A stretch of DNA of 44,698 bases from an uncultured bacterium (GCA_903866395.1 CAIPNM010000290.1:1-44698), one strand, 5' to 3'. Counted from the stretch's first letter, positions 30,633 to 38,114 are shown. Notes: generated from the sequence alone by a model not told the origin. Made by a program: numbers and translations.

Positions 30633-30719
30633 TGGTGCCCAGAAGAGGACTCGAACCTCCACAGTGTTGCCACCGCTAGGACCTGAACCTAGTGCGTCTA
30701 CCAATTCCGCCATCTGGGC
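30633..30719 (-). tRNA. tRNA-Leu (anticodon CAG)
   Basis: The minus strand folds into an 87-base tRNA with encoded CCA. The acceptor stem pairs GCCCAGA with TCTGGGC. The D arm contains AATTGGTAGACGC. The anticodon arm is CTAGG-TTCAGGT-CCTAG with anticodon CAG, reading CUG codons. A long variable arm (around GGTGGCAACACT) marks it as type II, and the T arm contains GGTTCGAGTCC. It lies between the catabolic trio and rnr on the opposite strand and has its own promoter and terminator. Confidence 0.97.
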
Positions 30720-30749
30720 TTCGACAGCCTTGCGGCAATCGAGGCGCGA

Positions 30750-30777
30750 ATTCTAATGAAGATCGATGGATTGTCAA
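30750..30777 (-). promoter_or_regulatory. sigma-70 promoter of tRNA-Leu
   Basis: A consensus -35 box TTGACA (30777-30772) and a -10 box TAGAAT (30755-30750, five of six) are separated by 16 bases on the minus strand. Transcription would start near 30743, about 24 bases before the mature tRNA 5' end, leaving a short leader for RNase P. Confidence 0.8.
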
Positions 30778-30824
30778 ACCTGAGCCGGGCAAAGCCATGC
30801 CCACTCATCCGGAGGCGCTGACGA

Positions 30825-33524
30825 GTGACTGAAGCAGACCGGGCTCCGCCCACCCGCGAAACCATTCTTGAGTGCTTGAGGGCGGCCGATGTGCCGCTCA
30901 CGCCCTCGGACCTTGCGCAGCGCCTGGGCGTGACTGCTGCGCAGAGCGGTCCGCTGCTGCGCCGCCTCGCGGCGATGGAGCGTGACGGCCAACTCCTGCC
31001 CAACCGAAAGGGTGTGCTGCTGCTCGCAACCCGGCTCGATCTGACCGCTGGGCGAGTCCAAGGGCACCGGGACGGTTTCGGCTTTCTTCTGCCCGACGCC
31101 GGTGGCCCCGACCTCTTCCTGTCGCCTCGCGAAATGCAAAAGGCGATGCACGGAGATCGGGTGTTGGTTCGCCGGGTGGGCTACGACTCGCGAGGCAGAC
31201 CCGAAGGCAGCATCGTTGAGGTGACCGAGCGCGCGCATCGCCGACTGGTGGGGCGCTTCGTCAACGAGCGTGGCGTGCACATCGTGATTCCGGAAGACCA
31301 GCGAATCAAGCACGACATCATCGTTGCGCCTGCTGACACGGGGGGGGCGCAACACGGCCAGGTGGTCACGATTGAAATCGTGAGCCCGCCCGCCAACGGC
31401 GCGCCGCCTATCGGTCGCGTGGTTGAGGTGCTGGGTGAAATCGGTGACCCCGGCATGGAAATCGAAATCGCGGTGCGAAAATTCGATGTTCCGCATCAGT
31501 TCCGACCGCCAGCCGTCGAGCAGGCCTCGCGGTTTGCCCCGCGCGTGCGCCCCGCCGACATTCGCGGCCGTGTCGATTTGCGAGATGTCCCGCTGGTCAC
31601 GATCGACGGACAGGATGCGCGCGACTTTGATGATGCCGTCTACTGTGAACCCATTGAGTTTGACGCGCAGGAGATGCCGGTTCTGGACGGCGGTCTGGGC
31701 GAAGGTTCCGACGCATGGGTGGCAGCCGTGGGCAAAGATGCATCGCACGCTGCCGCCGCTGCAGCGACCGTCGCGGCCGCGGCCGCGGCCAGTCCTGCGT
31801 CGGGCAAACGTCGTCGCGCTGGCGCCCCGAAACGGAATGAGTCCGGATTTCGCCTGCTGGTTGCGATCGCCGATGTGTCCCACTATGTGCGCCCCGGGGA
31901 CGCTCTCGATACCGATGCGCTAGAGCGTTGCACGTCGGTCTATTTCCCGCGGCGCGTGATTCCGATGCTGCCCGAGGCCCTGTCAAACGGGCTCTGTTCG
32001 CTGAACCCTGATGTCGACCGGCTGGTGCTGGTGTGCGATCTGGTGGTGGACCTGCAGGGACGTATCCGCGCCTACCAGTTCTATGAAGCTGTCATGCACT
32101 CGGCCGCCCGGCTCACCTACGACGAAGTCTGGACGCTACTGTCGGGCGCGGCGGGGCTCCGCACAAACGTGGCGGCCAATCGTGCCGCGCTATTGCCCCA
32201 TCTGCAGCAACTGCATGAGCTCTATCGGGTGTTCGCAGGCGCGCGGTCGCGGCGCGGGGCGCTGGAACTTGAAACCGTTGAGACCAAGATCGTCTGCGAT
32301 CCGCTTGGGCGGATCGAGCGCATCGTACCGTCGGTGCGTAATGACGCGCACCGGCTGATCGAGGAGTGCATGCTGGCTGCCAATGTGTGTGCAGCTGATT
32401 TCTTACAGCGCCGCGAGCATGCGGGGCTCTATCGGGTGCACGAGGGGCCAACCCCCGAGAAGCTTGCACGGCTGCGCGAGTTTCTGCGCAGCGTGGGGCT
32501 TTCGCTAGGAGGGGGTGATCAGCCTACTCCTCACGATTACGCCACCCTGGCCGCGGCAGTGCGGCTACGACCCGACAACGTATTGCTGCAGTCCATGTTG
32601 TTGCGGTCGATGCAGCAGGCCATCTATTCCCCTGACAACAGCGGCCATTTCGGTCTCGCCTACACCGCGTACACCCACTTCACCTCGCCGATTCGTCGCT
32701 ACCCCGATCTGCTTACCCACCGGGTCATCAAGGCGCTGCTGAGTGATGCCCGCTATCAGCCCCGGGTCGATGAATCGGCCGAGCCCGGGCTGCTGCTTCA
32801 ACCGCTCGCTGAACCCCGCTCGGCCGAGGCAAGCGCTTCGCGCGGCAGGCGTCGCACCACGGACAGCCAGCATGCTGAAGTGCTCGAGACCTGGCGGACG
32901 CTCGGCTCGGTGTGTTCGGCCAACGAGCGTCGGGCTGATGAGGCCTCGCGCGATGTCGAGGCCTGGCTCAAGTGTCAGTTCATGCGCGAACGCGTTGGCG
33001 AACAGTTCCGTGGCCGCATCACGGGCGTCGCTCCGTTCGGATTATTCGTGACGCTCGATGATCTGTTCGTTGAAGGGCTGGTCCACGTGTCCGAGCTCGG
33101 GGGCGAATACTTTCAGTTTAACGAGGCCGCACACGAACTTCGGGGCGAGCGCACGGGTCGGCGTTTTCGGCTCACCGACGAACTGGCGGTGCAGGTGTCG
33201 CGGGTTGATCTCGAGGCACGGCGAATCGAATTCCGAATGGTGCAGCGCGCCTCGGAATGGGTGAAGGGCGCACCACGGCTACGGCCTGGCGGCGTGGGGG
33301 CGATGGGCGACGCGAATCCTGATGTCATGCCCGCGATTGCCGCAGACGGCACGCCCGACCAACCATCGGCTGTCGAGCCAGGGACAAAACGCACGCGCAA
33401 AGCCGCGCCCGCCAAAACCGAGGCTGTCGAGCGCGCGAGGGGCGAGCGGCTGTCGGCCCGTCGTAAACGTTCCGGCCCCCCCCGGCGCAAGGGCCCTGCG
33501 AGTCGTCGCAGCAAGCGAAGGTAA
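30825..33524 (+). CDS. rnr: ribonuclease R
   Basis: RNase R is a processive 3'-5' exoribonuclease that degrades structured RNA. The 899-residue protein has an N-terminal winged helix (about residues 8-60), cold-shock domains including GRVQGHRDGFGFLLPD, the RNB catalytic domain with TIDGQDARDFDDAVY and ADVSHYVRPG, and the later motif HFTSPIRRYPDLLTHR. A C-terminal S1 domain (GRITGVAPFGLFVTLDD) and a basic tail follow. The start is a GTG at 30825 with GGAGG upstream. Two features are odd. An insert of about 65 residues (276-340), including runs of alanine, sits in the RNB domain just after the metal-binding aspartates. A second, shorter insert lies near residues 645-690. The rlmB gene follows after six bases. 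Confidence 0.96.
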   Translation: MTEADRAPPTRETILECLRAADVPLTPSDLAQRLGVTAAQSGPLLRRLAAMERDGQLLPNRKGVLLLATRLDLTAGRVQGHRDGFGFLLPDAGGPDLFLSPREMQKAMHGDRVLVRRVGYDSRGRPEGSIVEVTERAHRRLVGRFVNERGVHIVIPEDQRIKHDIIVAPADTGGAQHGQVVTIEIVSPPANGAPPIGRVVEVLGEIGDPGMEIEIAVRKFDVPHQFRPPAVEQASRFAPRVRPADIRGRVDLRDVPLVTIDGQDARDFDDAVYCEPIEFDAQEMPVLDGGLGEGSDAWVAAVGKDASHAAAAAATVAAAAAASPASGKRRRAGAPKRNESGFRLLVAIADVSHYVRPGDALDTDALERCTSVYFPRRVIPMLPEALSNGLCSLNPDVDRLVLVCDLVVDLQGRIRAYQFYEAVMHSAARLTYDEVWTLLSGAAGLRTNVAANRAALLPHLQQLHELYRVFAGARSRRGALELETVETKIVCDPLGRIERIVPSVRNDAHRLIEECMLAANVCAADFLQRREHAGLYRVHEGPTPEKLARLREFLRSVGLSLGGGDQPTPHDYATLAAAVRLRPDNVLLQSMLLRSMQQAIYSPDNSGHFGLAYTAYTHFTSPIRRYPDLLTHRVIKALLSDARYQPRVDESAEPGLLLQPLAEPRSAEASASRGRRRTTDSQHAEVLETWRTLGSVCSANERRADEASRDVEAWLKCQFMRERVGEQFRGRITGVAPFGLFVTLDDLFVEGLVHVSELGGEYFQFNEAAHELRGERTGRRFRLTDELAVQVSRVDLEARRIEFRMVQRASEWVKGAPRLRPGGVGAMGDANPDVMPAIAADGTPDQPSAVEPGTKRTRKAAPAKTEAVERARGERLSARRKRSGPPRRKGPASRRSKRR

Positions 33525-33530
33525 GGAACA

Positions 33531-34292
33531 ATGAGAATTTTCGGATTCCATGCGGTGCTGGCTCGCCTTAAGCGCGATCCTGATGGCATCACTGAACTCT
33601 ACGTTGATACCGGTCGAAACGACCCCAGAATGCGCGAACTGGAGCGGCTCGCTCAGAATGCGGGCGTGAGCCTGCATGGTGTCGATGGCCAGCGAATCGA
33701 GCGCATGTGCCCCGGTAAGCGTCATCAGGGCGTAGTGGCCTTGTCCGAGGTGAGCGTGCCCAGCGTCACGCTTGATGAGTTGCTTGCGGGATTGGATACC
33801 AGCGCGCAGGCGCCAATCACCCTGTTGTTGCTCGACGGGGTGACCGATCCGCGCAACCTGGGCGCGTGTTTAAGGGTGGCGGACGGGGCTGGCGTCTCTG
33901 CGGTGATCGCACCCAAGGATCATGCCTGTGCGCTCACCGAAGCGGCGATTCAGACCGCGAGCGGGGCCGCCGAGAGCGTGCCCTATCTCATGGTGACCAA
34001 TCTCGCGCGCACCATCGATACGCTTCAGGAACACGGCTTCCAGGTGATCGGAGCAGCCGACGAGAGCGCGGACGATCTCTACGCCACCGAACTGGGGGGC
34101 CGCATCGCCTGGGTGCTGGGGGCTGAAGGCAAAGGGCTCAGGCGCTTGACGAGAGAGCGCTGCGACCGTCTGGTGCGCATCCCGATGCATGGGCAGGTAG
34201 AGAGCCTGAACGTGTCGGTAGCGGCCGGGGTGATCCTGTATGAAACACTCAGACAGCGACAGATGCTGAACCGCGTTCAGCAAGCGGGCTGA
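33531..34292 (+). CDS. rlmB: 23S rRNA (guanosine(2251)-2'-O)-methyltransferase RlmB
   Basis: RlmB methylates the ribose of G2251 in the peptidyl-transferase P loop of 23S rRNA. The N-terminal substrate-binding domain (IFGFHAVLARLKRDPDG) is followed by the SPOUT domain. Its three motifs are DGVTDPRNLGACLRVADGAG, WVLGAEGKGLRRL and SLNVSVAAGVILYE, and these form the knotted SAM site. The 253 residues fit the family. The ATG at 33531 lies six bases after the rnr stop with AAGGA upstream, so it forms an operon with rnr as in most proteobacteria. The 3' end overlaps the convergent thermonuclease gene by 16 bp. Confidence 0.96.
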   Translation: MRIFGFHAVLARLKRDPDGITELYVDTGRNDPRMRELERLAQNAGVSLHGVDGQRIERMCPGKRHQGVVALSEVSVPSVTLDELLAGLDTSAQAPITLLLLDGVTDPRNLGACLRVADGAGVSAVIAPKDHACALTEAAIQTASGAAESVPYLMVTNLARTIDTLQEHGFQVIGAADESADDLYATELGGRIAWVLGAEGKGLRRLTRERCDRLVRIPMHGQVESLNVSVAAGVILYETLRQRQMLNRVQQAG

Positions 34293-34873
34293 CTGGCCCA
34301 CGCGTAAACGGACGGTACGAGCGCTGCGCCCTGGCGGCGGCGCTGCTGCTCGCGAAAGCGCCACGGAGGCATGGGCTCGGGCTGCGCCCATAAGCCTAGC
34401 CCGGTGTCGCGCGCCCGCTGCTCCGCGCGTGCGTATTCACGGCGGTCGCGCGGCGCCTGCTCCGATTCATAGCGCTTGTAGTGCCAAGCCATGCCGGCGC
34501 GCACCTGTTCCAGGCCTACGTCGGTTTGGTCAGCCAGCACGCGGGCGACGGTGCGTCCGTAGGGGTCACGCTTGATCGGAATGATGGTGAGCGATTTGCC
34601 CTCTACGAGTGCGAGCAGTGATCGGCGCGCTATATCGCCGTAGGGCTGATTTTTTTCCGGCGCATCAATGGCCGACAAGCGAACCGGAATCCGTCTGCCA
34701 TCTTCGGTACGCACAACGAATGAGTCGCCATCAGACAGATGCTGAATCCGTGCCTGAAAGGGTGCCTCGCGTTCTGTGCGGTTTGGTGCTTCGATGTAGG
34801 GCGGGGTACCCAACCACTGCGCGAGCGCAGCAACCGGGGCGATCAAAGCAAGGAGCGCAACGATCAGGTTCAT
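34277..34873 (-). CDS. secreted thermonuclease (SNase-like)
   Basis: This is a 198-residue protein of the staphylococcal nuclease family with a clear signal peptide (MNLIVALLALIAPVAALAQ), so it acts in the periplasm or outside the cell on DNA or RNA. The catalytic residues are visible: the first Arg and the Glu in RLSAIDAPEKNQPYGD and the second Arg in DPYGRTVARVLAD. The calcium-binding Asp is in HLSDGDSFVV. The motif GMAWHYKRY follows. The frame is open to 34984, but the ATG at 34873 starts the signal peptide. A perfect TATAAT ends eight bases before this ATG and no ribosome binding site exists, which suggests a leaderless message. It overlaps rlmB by 16 bp at the 3' end. Confidence 0.9.
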   Translation of the reverse strand: MNLIVALLALIAPVAALAQWLGTPPYIEAPNRTEREAPFQARIQHLSDGDSFVVRTEDGRRIPVRLSAIDAPEKNQPYGDIARRSLLALVEGKSLTIIPIKRDPYGRTVARVLADQTDVGLEQVRAGMAWHYKRYESEQAPRDRREYARAEQRARDTGLGLWAQPEPMPPWRFREQQRRRQGAALVPSVYAWASQPAC

Positions 34874-34892
34874 GCGACCGATTATAGGTCGC
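34874..34892 (-). promoter_or_regulatory. TATAAT box inside a palindrome before the thermonuclease gene
   Basis: On the minus strand a consensus -10 hexamer TATAAT (34886-34881) lies inside the perfect inverted repeat GCGACC-N7-GGTCGC (34874-34892). Only seven bases separate the hexamer from the thermonuclease ATG at 34873. The -35 region (near 34904-34909) is poor, which would fit an activator or weak promoter. The palindrome covering the -10 could be an operator. Confidence 0.5.
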
Positions 34893-35016
34893 TCAGCCGC
34901 CGCGATCAGCGGGCTTGTGCGGGCGCAAGATGCGCTCACCCCGAGCGCGGGACACTGCCTGCTCGATCGGGTGGGCGAGCACACGGGGTGATCGCACCGG
35001 ATTGTCAGGAGCGGAA

Positions 35017-35469
35017 ATGAGCAATGTCGGAACGATCATGTCGCGCGAACCTGTCACCTGTACTGAGGATCTCCTCCTGCAGCAGGTGGCTGCGCTGATG
35101 CGATCCAGGCATGTGGGATCAGTGGTGGTGGTATCGGGGGAGGGCCTGACCCGTCGCCCGGTTGGAGTGGTCACCGATCGGGACATTGTGGTGGAGGTGG
35201 TGGCGACTGGGCTCGATGCCGCGGCTATCACCGCGGGTGACATCGTTGTGCGCCCGGCAGTCACTGCACACGACAGCGATTCGCTGGGTGAGGCGATTCA
35301 GAAGATGCGAAGCCGTGGGGTCAGGCGTCTGCCGGTGGTTGATATTCGCGGCGAACTGGTGGGTGTGCTGAGTAGCGACGATCTGTCGCAGGCGCTCTCC
35401 CATGAATTAGCCATGTTGGTACGAGTGGCCGAGCATCAGCCCTCTCAGGAGGCGCGTGTGCGGCCTTGA
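35017..35469 (+). CDS. CBS-domain-pair protein
   Basis: This is a 150-residue stand-alone protein made of two CBS domains, a fold that usually senses adenine nucleotides or SAM. The first covers about residues 5-65 (TIMSREPVTCTEDLLL, RPVGVVTDRDIVVEVV). The second covers about residues 70-128 (VRPAVTAHDSDSLGEAI, MRSRGVRRLPVVD, ELVGVLSSDDL). The paired GVVTDRDI and GVLSSDDL segments are typical ligand-site elements. The ATG at 35017 has AGGAG seven bases upstream; the frame is open further up but not conserved. The 143-bp gap to the divergent thermonuclease holds the promoters of both. Its last 25 bp overlap the convergent YqjK-like gene. Such proteins often occur with universal stress proteins in low-oxygen regulons. 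Confidence 0.9.
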   Translation: MSNVGTIMSREPVTCTEDLLLQQVAALMRSRHVGSVVVVSGEGLTRRPVGVVTDRDIVVEVVATGLDAAAITAGDIVVRPAVTAHDSDSLGEAIQKMRSRGVRRLPVVDIRGELVGVLSSDDLSQALSHELAMLVRVAEHQPSQEARVRP

Positions 35470-35813
35470 TCCGTTGATTCGGTGCGTGACGGCCGGGCGA
35501 CGAGCGCCGTTGACAGGGCCCTGGCGAGCCGCAATCCTCGCCACGCGAGCCAGCCCGTTGAAATGGCGGCCTGCGTGATAACTCTCGCGCGCCGGTAGGT
35601 AACGAGCACCAGCGCAGCCGTGAGCACGACGCCGATGCCGAACACCGGAAAAGGTTTGGGTGGGCGTTGCTCGAGCCGCGATGGAATGAGCGATTGGAAG
35701 CGAGCCGGGAAGCCTTCCCGCTGGTGGGCGATTCGTTGCCGAATTGCTGCGACACGCGCCTGCGGTGAGTCAGGCCAGACCGATGCCTGCCGGTTTACCT
35801 CAGGGGTGCTCAT
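35445..35813 (-). CDS. YqjK-like small membrane protein
   Basis: This is a 122-residue protein with a polar N-terminal half (PQARVAAIRQRIAHQREGF), one central hydrophobic segment (PVFGIGVVLTAALVLVTY) and an Arg-rich C-terminus. I recognise no Pfam motif with certainty. Its place as the last gene after a DUF883 gene and a YqjE gene matches the E. coli yqjD-yqjE-yqjK cluster, so it is probably the YqjK counterpart. The frame is open to 35996, but the ATG at 35813 lies just before the conserved part and overlaps the yqjE stop by 14 bp. It is convergent with the CBS gene. Function unknown. Confidence 0.65.
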   Translation of the reverse strand: MSTPEVNRQASVWPDSPQARVAAIRQRIAHQREGFPARFQSLIPSRLEQRPPKPFPVFGIGVVLTAALVLVTYRRARVITQAAISTGWLAWRGLRLARALSTALVARPSRTESTDQGRTRAS

Positions 35814-36234
35814 GGTTGGGGTTGGCTGTTCGCGTAGGAGGGGGCTCACGCCCCGTGTCGGTCGATTGAAGGGAGTCGAGATCGGTGCGAAGCTCCGCCA
35901 GGCTGCCTGAAAAATTGCCGAAGCGGGCCAGCCTTGCACTCCACATAAATAGGCCCAGCGCGGCCAAGGCCAGCACACAAGCCGCGAGCGCCGCAACCAC
36001 GGCGCGCGATGACTCGGGAACGGCCATGATCGTTGCGGTGATCGCAGTCAGCACCGCGAGGGACATCAGGGCGACCGCGGCGAGACCCGCGAGCAGGGCG
36101 CGCAAGGCAGTGGCGACTAGCCACTCGACCTCGGTTGCGACCAGAGTCAGCCGCGTGAGTACCAGCTCGCCGAAGGCGACGCCGACCGCGCGCAGCCGGG
36201 CTCCGAACCCCCCTCCGGAGTTTTCCGGCTGCAT
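35800..36234 (-). CDS. YqjE family (phage-holin-like) membrane protein
   Basis: This is a 144-residue inner-membrane protein of the YqjE family (Pfam Phage_holin_3_6). An amphipathic N-terminal part (FGARLRAVGVAFGELVLTRL) is followed by two hydrophobic hairpin segments, LLAGLAAVALMSLAVLTAIT and VVAALAACVLALAALGLFMW, and a polar tail. The Pfam name comes from similarity to holins; it is not evidence of a prophage. The start at 36234 lies seven bases after the DUF883 gene stop on the minus strand, so they are co-transcribed. In E. coli the gene order yqjD-yqjE-yqjK is the same. Confidence 0.85.
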   Translation of the reverse strand: MQPENSGGGFGARLRAVGVAFGELVLTRLTLVATEVEWLVATALRALLAGLAAVALMSLAVLTAITATIMAVPESSRAVVAALAACVLALAALGLFMWSARLARFGNFSGSLAELRTDLDSLQSTDTGREPPPTRTANPNHEHP

Positions 36235-36241
36235 GTTGGGT

Positions 36242-36568
36242 TCAGCGTCGCATGATTAACGCGCCGAGCAGTAGCCCCGCGCCTGCAGCCATGCCGATCG
36301 CTGTCCAGGGGTGAACATGGACGGCCTCGTTCGTCAGGCGCGCGGTATCGCGCGCGCGATCAAACAAATGATGCTGGCCGTTCCAGATCTGCGCTTTCGC
36401 CTGCTTGATGCTGCTCTCCAAACGGTCCCTCATGTCGGTGACGCCGTCAATCCCCTGGCGCTGTGCGGCGTGCAACAGATCTTCCGCATCGCGAACCAGC
36501 GTTCGCATGTCCTGCGCGAGGCGCTCGCGAGCCTCAATGCCTGTTGGTGCTTTTTCTACCTTGTCCAT
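36242..36568 (-). CDS. DUF883 (ElaB/YqjD) ribosome-associated membrane protein
   Basis: This is a 108-residue protein of the ElaB/YqjD/YgaM family. E. coli members are inner-membrane proteins that bind ribosomes in stationary phase and are RpoS-controlled. The N-terminal two thirds are helical and charged (LAQDMRTLVRDAEDLLHAA, DRLESSIKQAKAQI). The C-terminus is a glycine-rich membrane anchor, HPWTAIGMAAGAGLLLGALI, ending in MRR. The ATG at 36568 has GGAGGT five bases upstream; the frame upstream is not conserved. It lies 22 bp after the universal stress protein gene in the same operon. Confidence 0.9.
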   Translation of the reverse strand: MDKVEKAPTGIEARERLAQDMRTLVRDAEDLLHAAQRQGIDGVTDMRDRLESSIKQAKAQIWNGQHHLFDRARDTARLTNEAVHVHPWTAIGMAAGAGLLLGALIMRR

Positions 36569-36590
36569 GTGGACCTCCCGAGTGGTGTGA

Positions 36591-37034
36591 TCAGCGGAAC
36601 ACGAGCACTGGGATCGTGGAATGCGTGAGCACCTTGTGCGTCTCGCTACCAAGAACCAGAGCACTGAACCCACGGCGCCCGTGCGACGCCATGAAGATCA
36701 GATCGCAGGCCCGCCCGCCCGCGACATCGATGATGGCTTTCCACGGCTGACCGTGGCGAATGGAGACGATGTCGTGGGTGACGCCGGCCGCACTGGCGCG
36801 CGATTGCGCTGCGCCCAATACGGTTTTGGCGGTTTCCTCGGTCGCCTTCATGAAGTCTGTGAACGACGCCTGAGCCGCCGAGGGGAACTCCACAAACGCA
36901 TCGACGACATACTCGGGCATGACGTGCGCGAAGGTGACGCGGGCGCCGGTCTCCTTGGCGAACGCAATACCCTGCTCGACTGCCTTGTCGGACAACTTGG
37001 ACCCGTCGGTTGGCAACAAGAGGTGTTTGAACAT
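36591..37034 (-). CDS. universal stress protein (UspA family)
   Basis: This is a 147-residue single-domain universal stress protein. The start FKHLLLPTDGSKLSDKAVE has the conserved Asp of the nucleotide site, and the C-terminal segment MASHGRRGFSALVLGSETHKVL carries the ATP-binding glycine pattern, so it is probably an ATP-binding member. The C-terminus HSTIPVLVFR is standard. It is the first gene of the minus-strand run usp-DUF883-yqjE-yqjK, with gaps of 22, 7 and -14 bp. The upstream region, shared with a divergent FNR-family gene, holds a perfect FNR box 211 bp from its ATG. Low-oxygen or stationary-phase induction is plausible but not shown. Confidence 0.93.
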   Translation of the reverse strand: MFKHLLLPTDGSKLSDKAVEQGIAFAKETGARVTFAHVMPEYVVDAFVEFPSAAQASFTDFMKATEETAKTVLGAAQSRASAAGVTHDIVSIRHGQPWKAIIDVAGGRACDLIFMASHGRRGFSALVLGSETHKVLTHSTIPVLVFR

Positions 37035-37244
37035 GCTGAGGTTCCCCGTTTTGTTGAATGAATGCCACTCGGGTGGATGCTAATCACCGCTACGACAGCG
37101 TCCTTGATAAGAAGCAAATCACACTTGAATTCACGCGGCCGTGGCTGACATGAGTGCGGGCGGGATGCGAATATTGATGCGTCGCAACACCGGTGTTTGT
37201 TACCGTCCGGACGCGTCGGGTTACAAGCCGTTACAGAGTGTTAT

Positions 37245-37258
37245 TTGATCGCAATCAA
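37245..37258. promoter_or_regulatory. perfect FNR/ANR box in the usp-fnr intergenic region
   Basis: TTGAT-CGCA-ATCAA matches the FNR consensus TTGAT-N4-ATCAA at every defined position. It lies in the 297-bp gap (37035-37331) between the divergent usp operon and the FNR-family gene, 74 bp before the GTG of the latter. An AT-rich stretch 17-30 bp downstream (GATAAAGTTTGAT) could hold a -10 for that gene, which would place the box in an activating or repressing position. I see no second box and nothing else defined in this gap. Confidence 0.8.
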
Positions 37259-37331
37259 AGCGGGGTTCTCCCTCGATAAAGTTTGATGGACGCTGCTACA
37301 GCGATCCAACTCAACAGCATGGGAGATAACA

Positions 37332-38114
37332 GTGAGCGATATCGGATTCCAAGCGCAGATTTCTGCATCGCAACAAGGCGGGAATCGACCTGTCGGGGCG
37401 CCCGTCGATTCGCAGCCGTATCCGAGCGCAAGGTGCGCGCTTCCGCTACCACCTTCGGTGGATTTGCTGATGTCGCGAGTGGGCGGCCAGCGCCGCCGGC
37501 TGCGCCGCGGCGACTACCTGTATCGCTACGGCGCGCAGTTCCACGCCCTGTTCGGCGTGCATGCGGGCTCGTTCAAGACCGTACTTCTCACCGAGGATGG
37601 ACGCGAACAGGTCACTGGTTTTCACATGGCAGGTGAGGTCTTGGGTGTTGACGGCCTGGGGGCCGACGTTTACAGCGGTGACGCGATCGCGCTCGAGGAC
37701 GGTGAAGTGATCGAGATTCCCCGTGACACGCTCGACACGCTGGTGCGTCACGAGCCGCTCCTCCAGCGCGAACTGTTCCGTATGCTGGCTGGTGAGATTC
37801 AGCGGGAGCGCGCGCTCATGGTGTTGCTCGGGTCGATGCGCGCCGAGGAGCGGATTGCGGTGTTTCTGTTGAACCTCTCGCAGCGCATGGCGTCCCGGGG
37901 CTATTCGGCGACTCGTTTCATTCTTCGTATGACGCGCGAAGAAATTGGTAGCCTGCTTGGGCTCAAACTCGAAACGGTGAGTCGGATCCTGTCACGTTTT
38001 CAAGCTGAAAAAATGATCCGCGTTCACAACCGTGAGATTGACCTTTACGAGATCGACCGCCTGCGCGCGGTGGTGGGCCGAAGCGATGCCCGCCGCGACG
38101 AGGCGGCAGCCTGA
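37332..38114 (+). CDS. FNR-family transcriptional regulator lacking Fe-S ligands
   Basis: This is a 260-residue CRP/FNR regulator. It follows E. coli FNR closely: GSFKTVLLTEDGREQVTGFHMAGEVLGVDGLG in the effector domain (about residues 79-110), AEERIAVFLLNLSQRMASRG, and the helix-turn-helix EEIGSLLGLKLETVSRILSRF. The DNA-reading residues Glu214, Ser217 and Arg218 are those of FNR, so it should bind TTGAT-N4-ATCAA. FNR holds its [4Fe-4S] cluster with three N-terminal cysteines and one in the effector domain. Here the N-terminus has only Cys35, the effector-domain position is Val127, and the whole protein has one cysteine. It therefore cannot sense oxygen by that route. The GTG at 37332 has GGGAG six bases upstream. 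It overlaps the convergent kinase gene by 70 bp. Confidence 0.92.
   Translation: MSDIGFQAQISASQQGGNRPVGAPVDSQPYPSARCALPLPPSVDLLMSRVGGQRRRLRRGDYLYRYGAQFHALFGVHAGSFKTVLLTEDGREQVTGFHMAGEVLGVDGLGADVYSGDAIALEDGEVIEIPRDTLDTLVRHEPLLQRELFRMLAGEIQRERALMVLLGSMRAEERIAVFLLNLSQRMASRGYSATRFILRMTREEIGSLLGLKLETVSRILSRFQAEKMIRVHNREIDLYEIDRLRAVVGRSDARRDEAAA

Noticed and set aside
30633..30719. tRNA-Leu as an attachment site for the catabolic trio
   Set aside because: The tRNA 3' end faces the trio, but I find no repeat of its 3' sequence near 27470-27480 and no integrase.
35800..36234. A prophage holin
   Set aside because: The holin-like Pfam name applies to the chromosomal YqjE family, the gene lies in a yqjD-yqjE-yqjK operon, and no phage genes are nearby.
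37104..37121. A second FNR-like site (TTGAT...ATCA) nearer to usp
   Set aside because: The half-sites are nine bases apart instead of four and the second half is incomplete.
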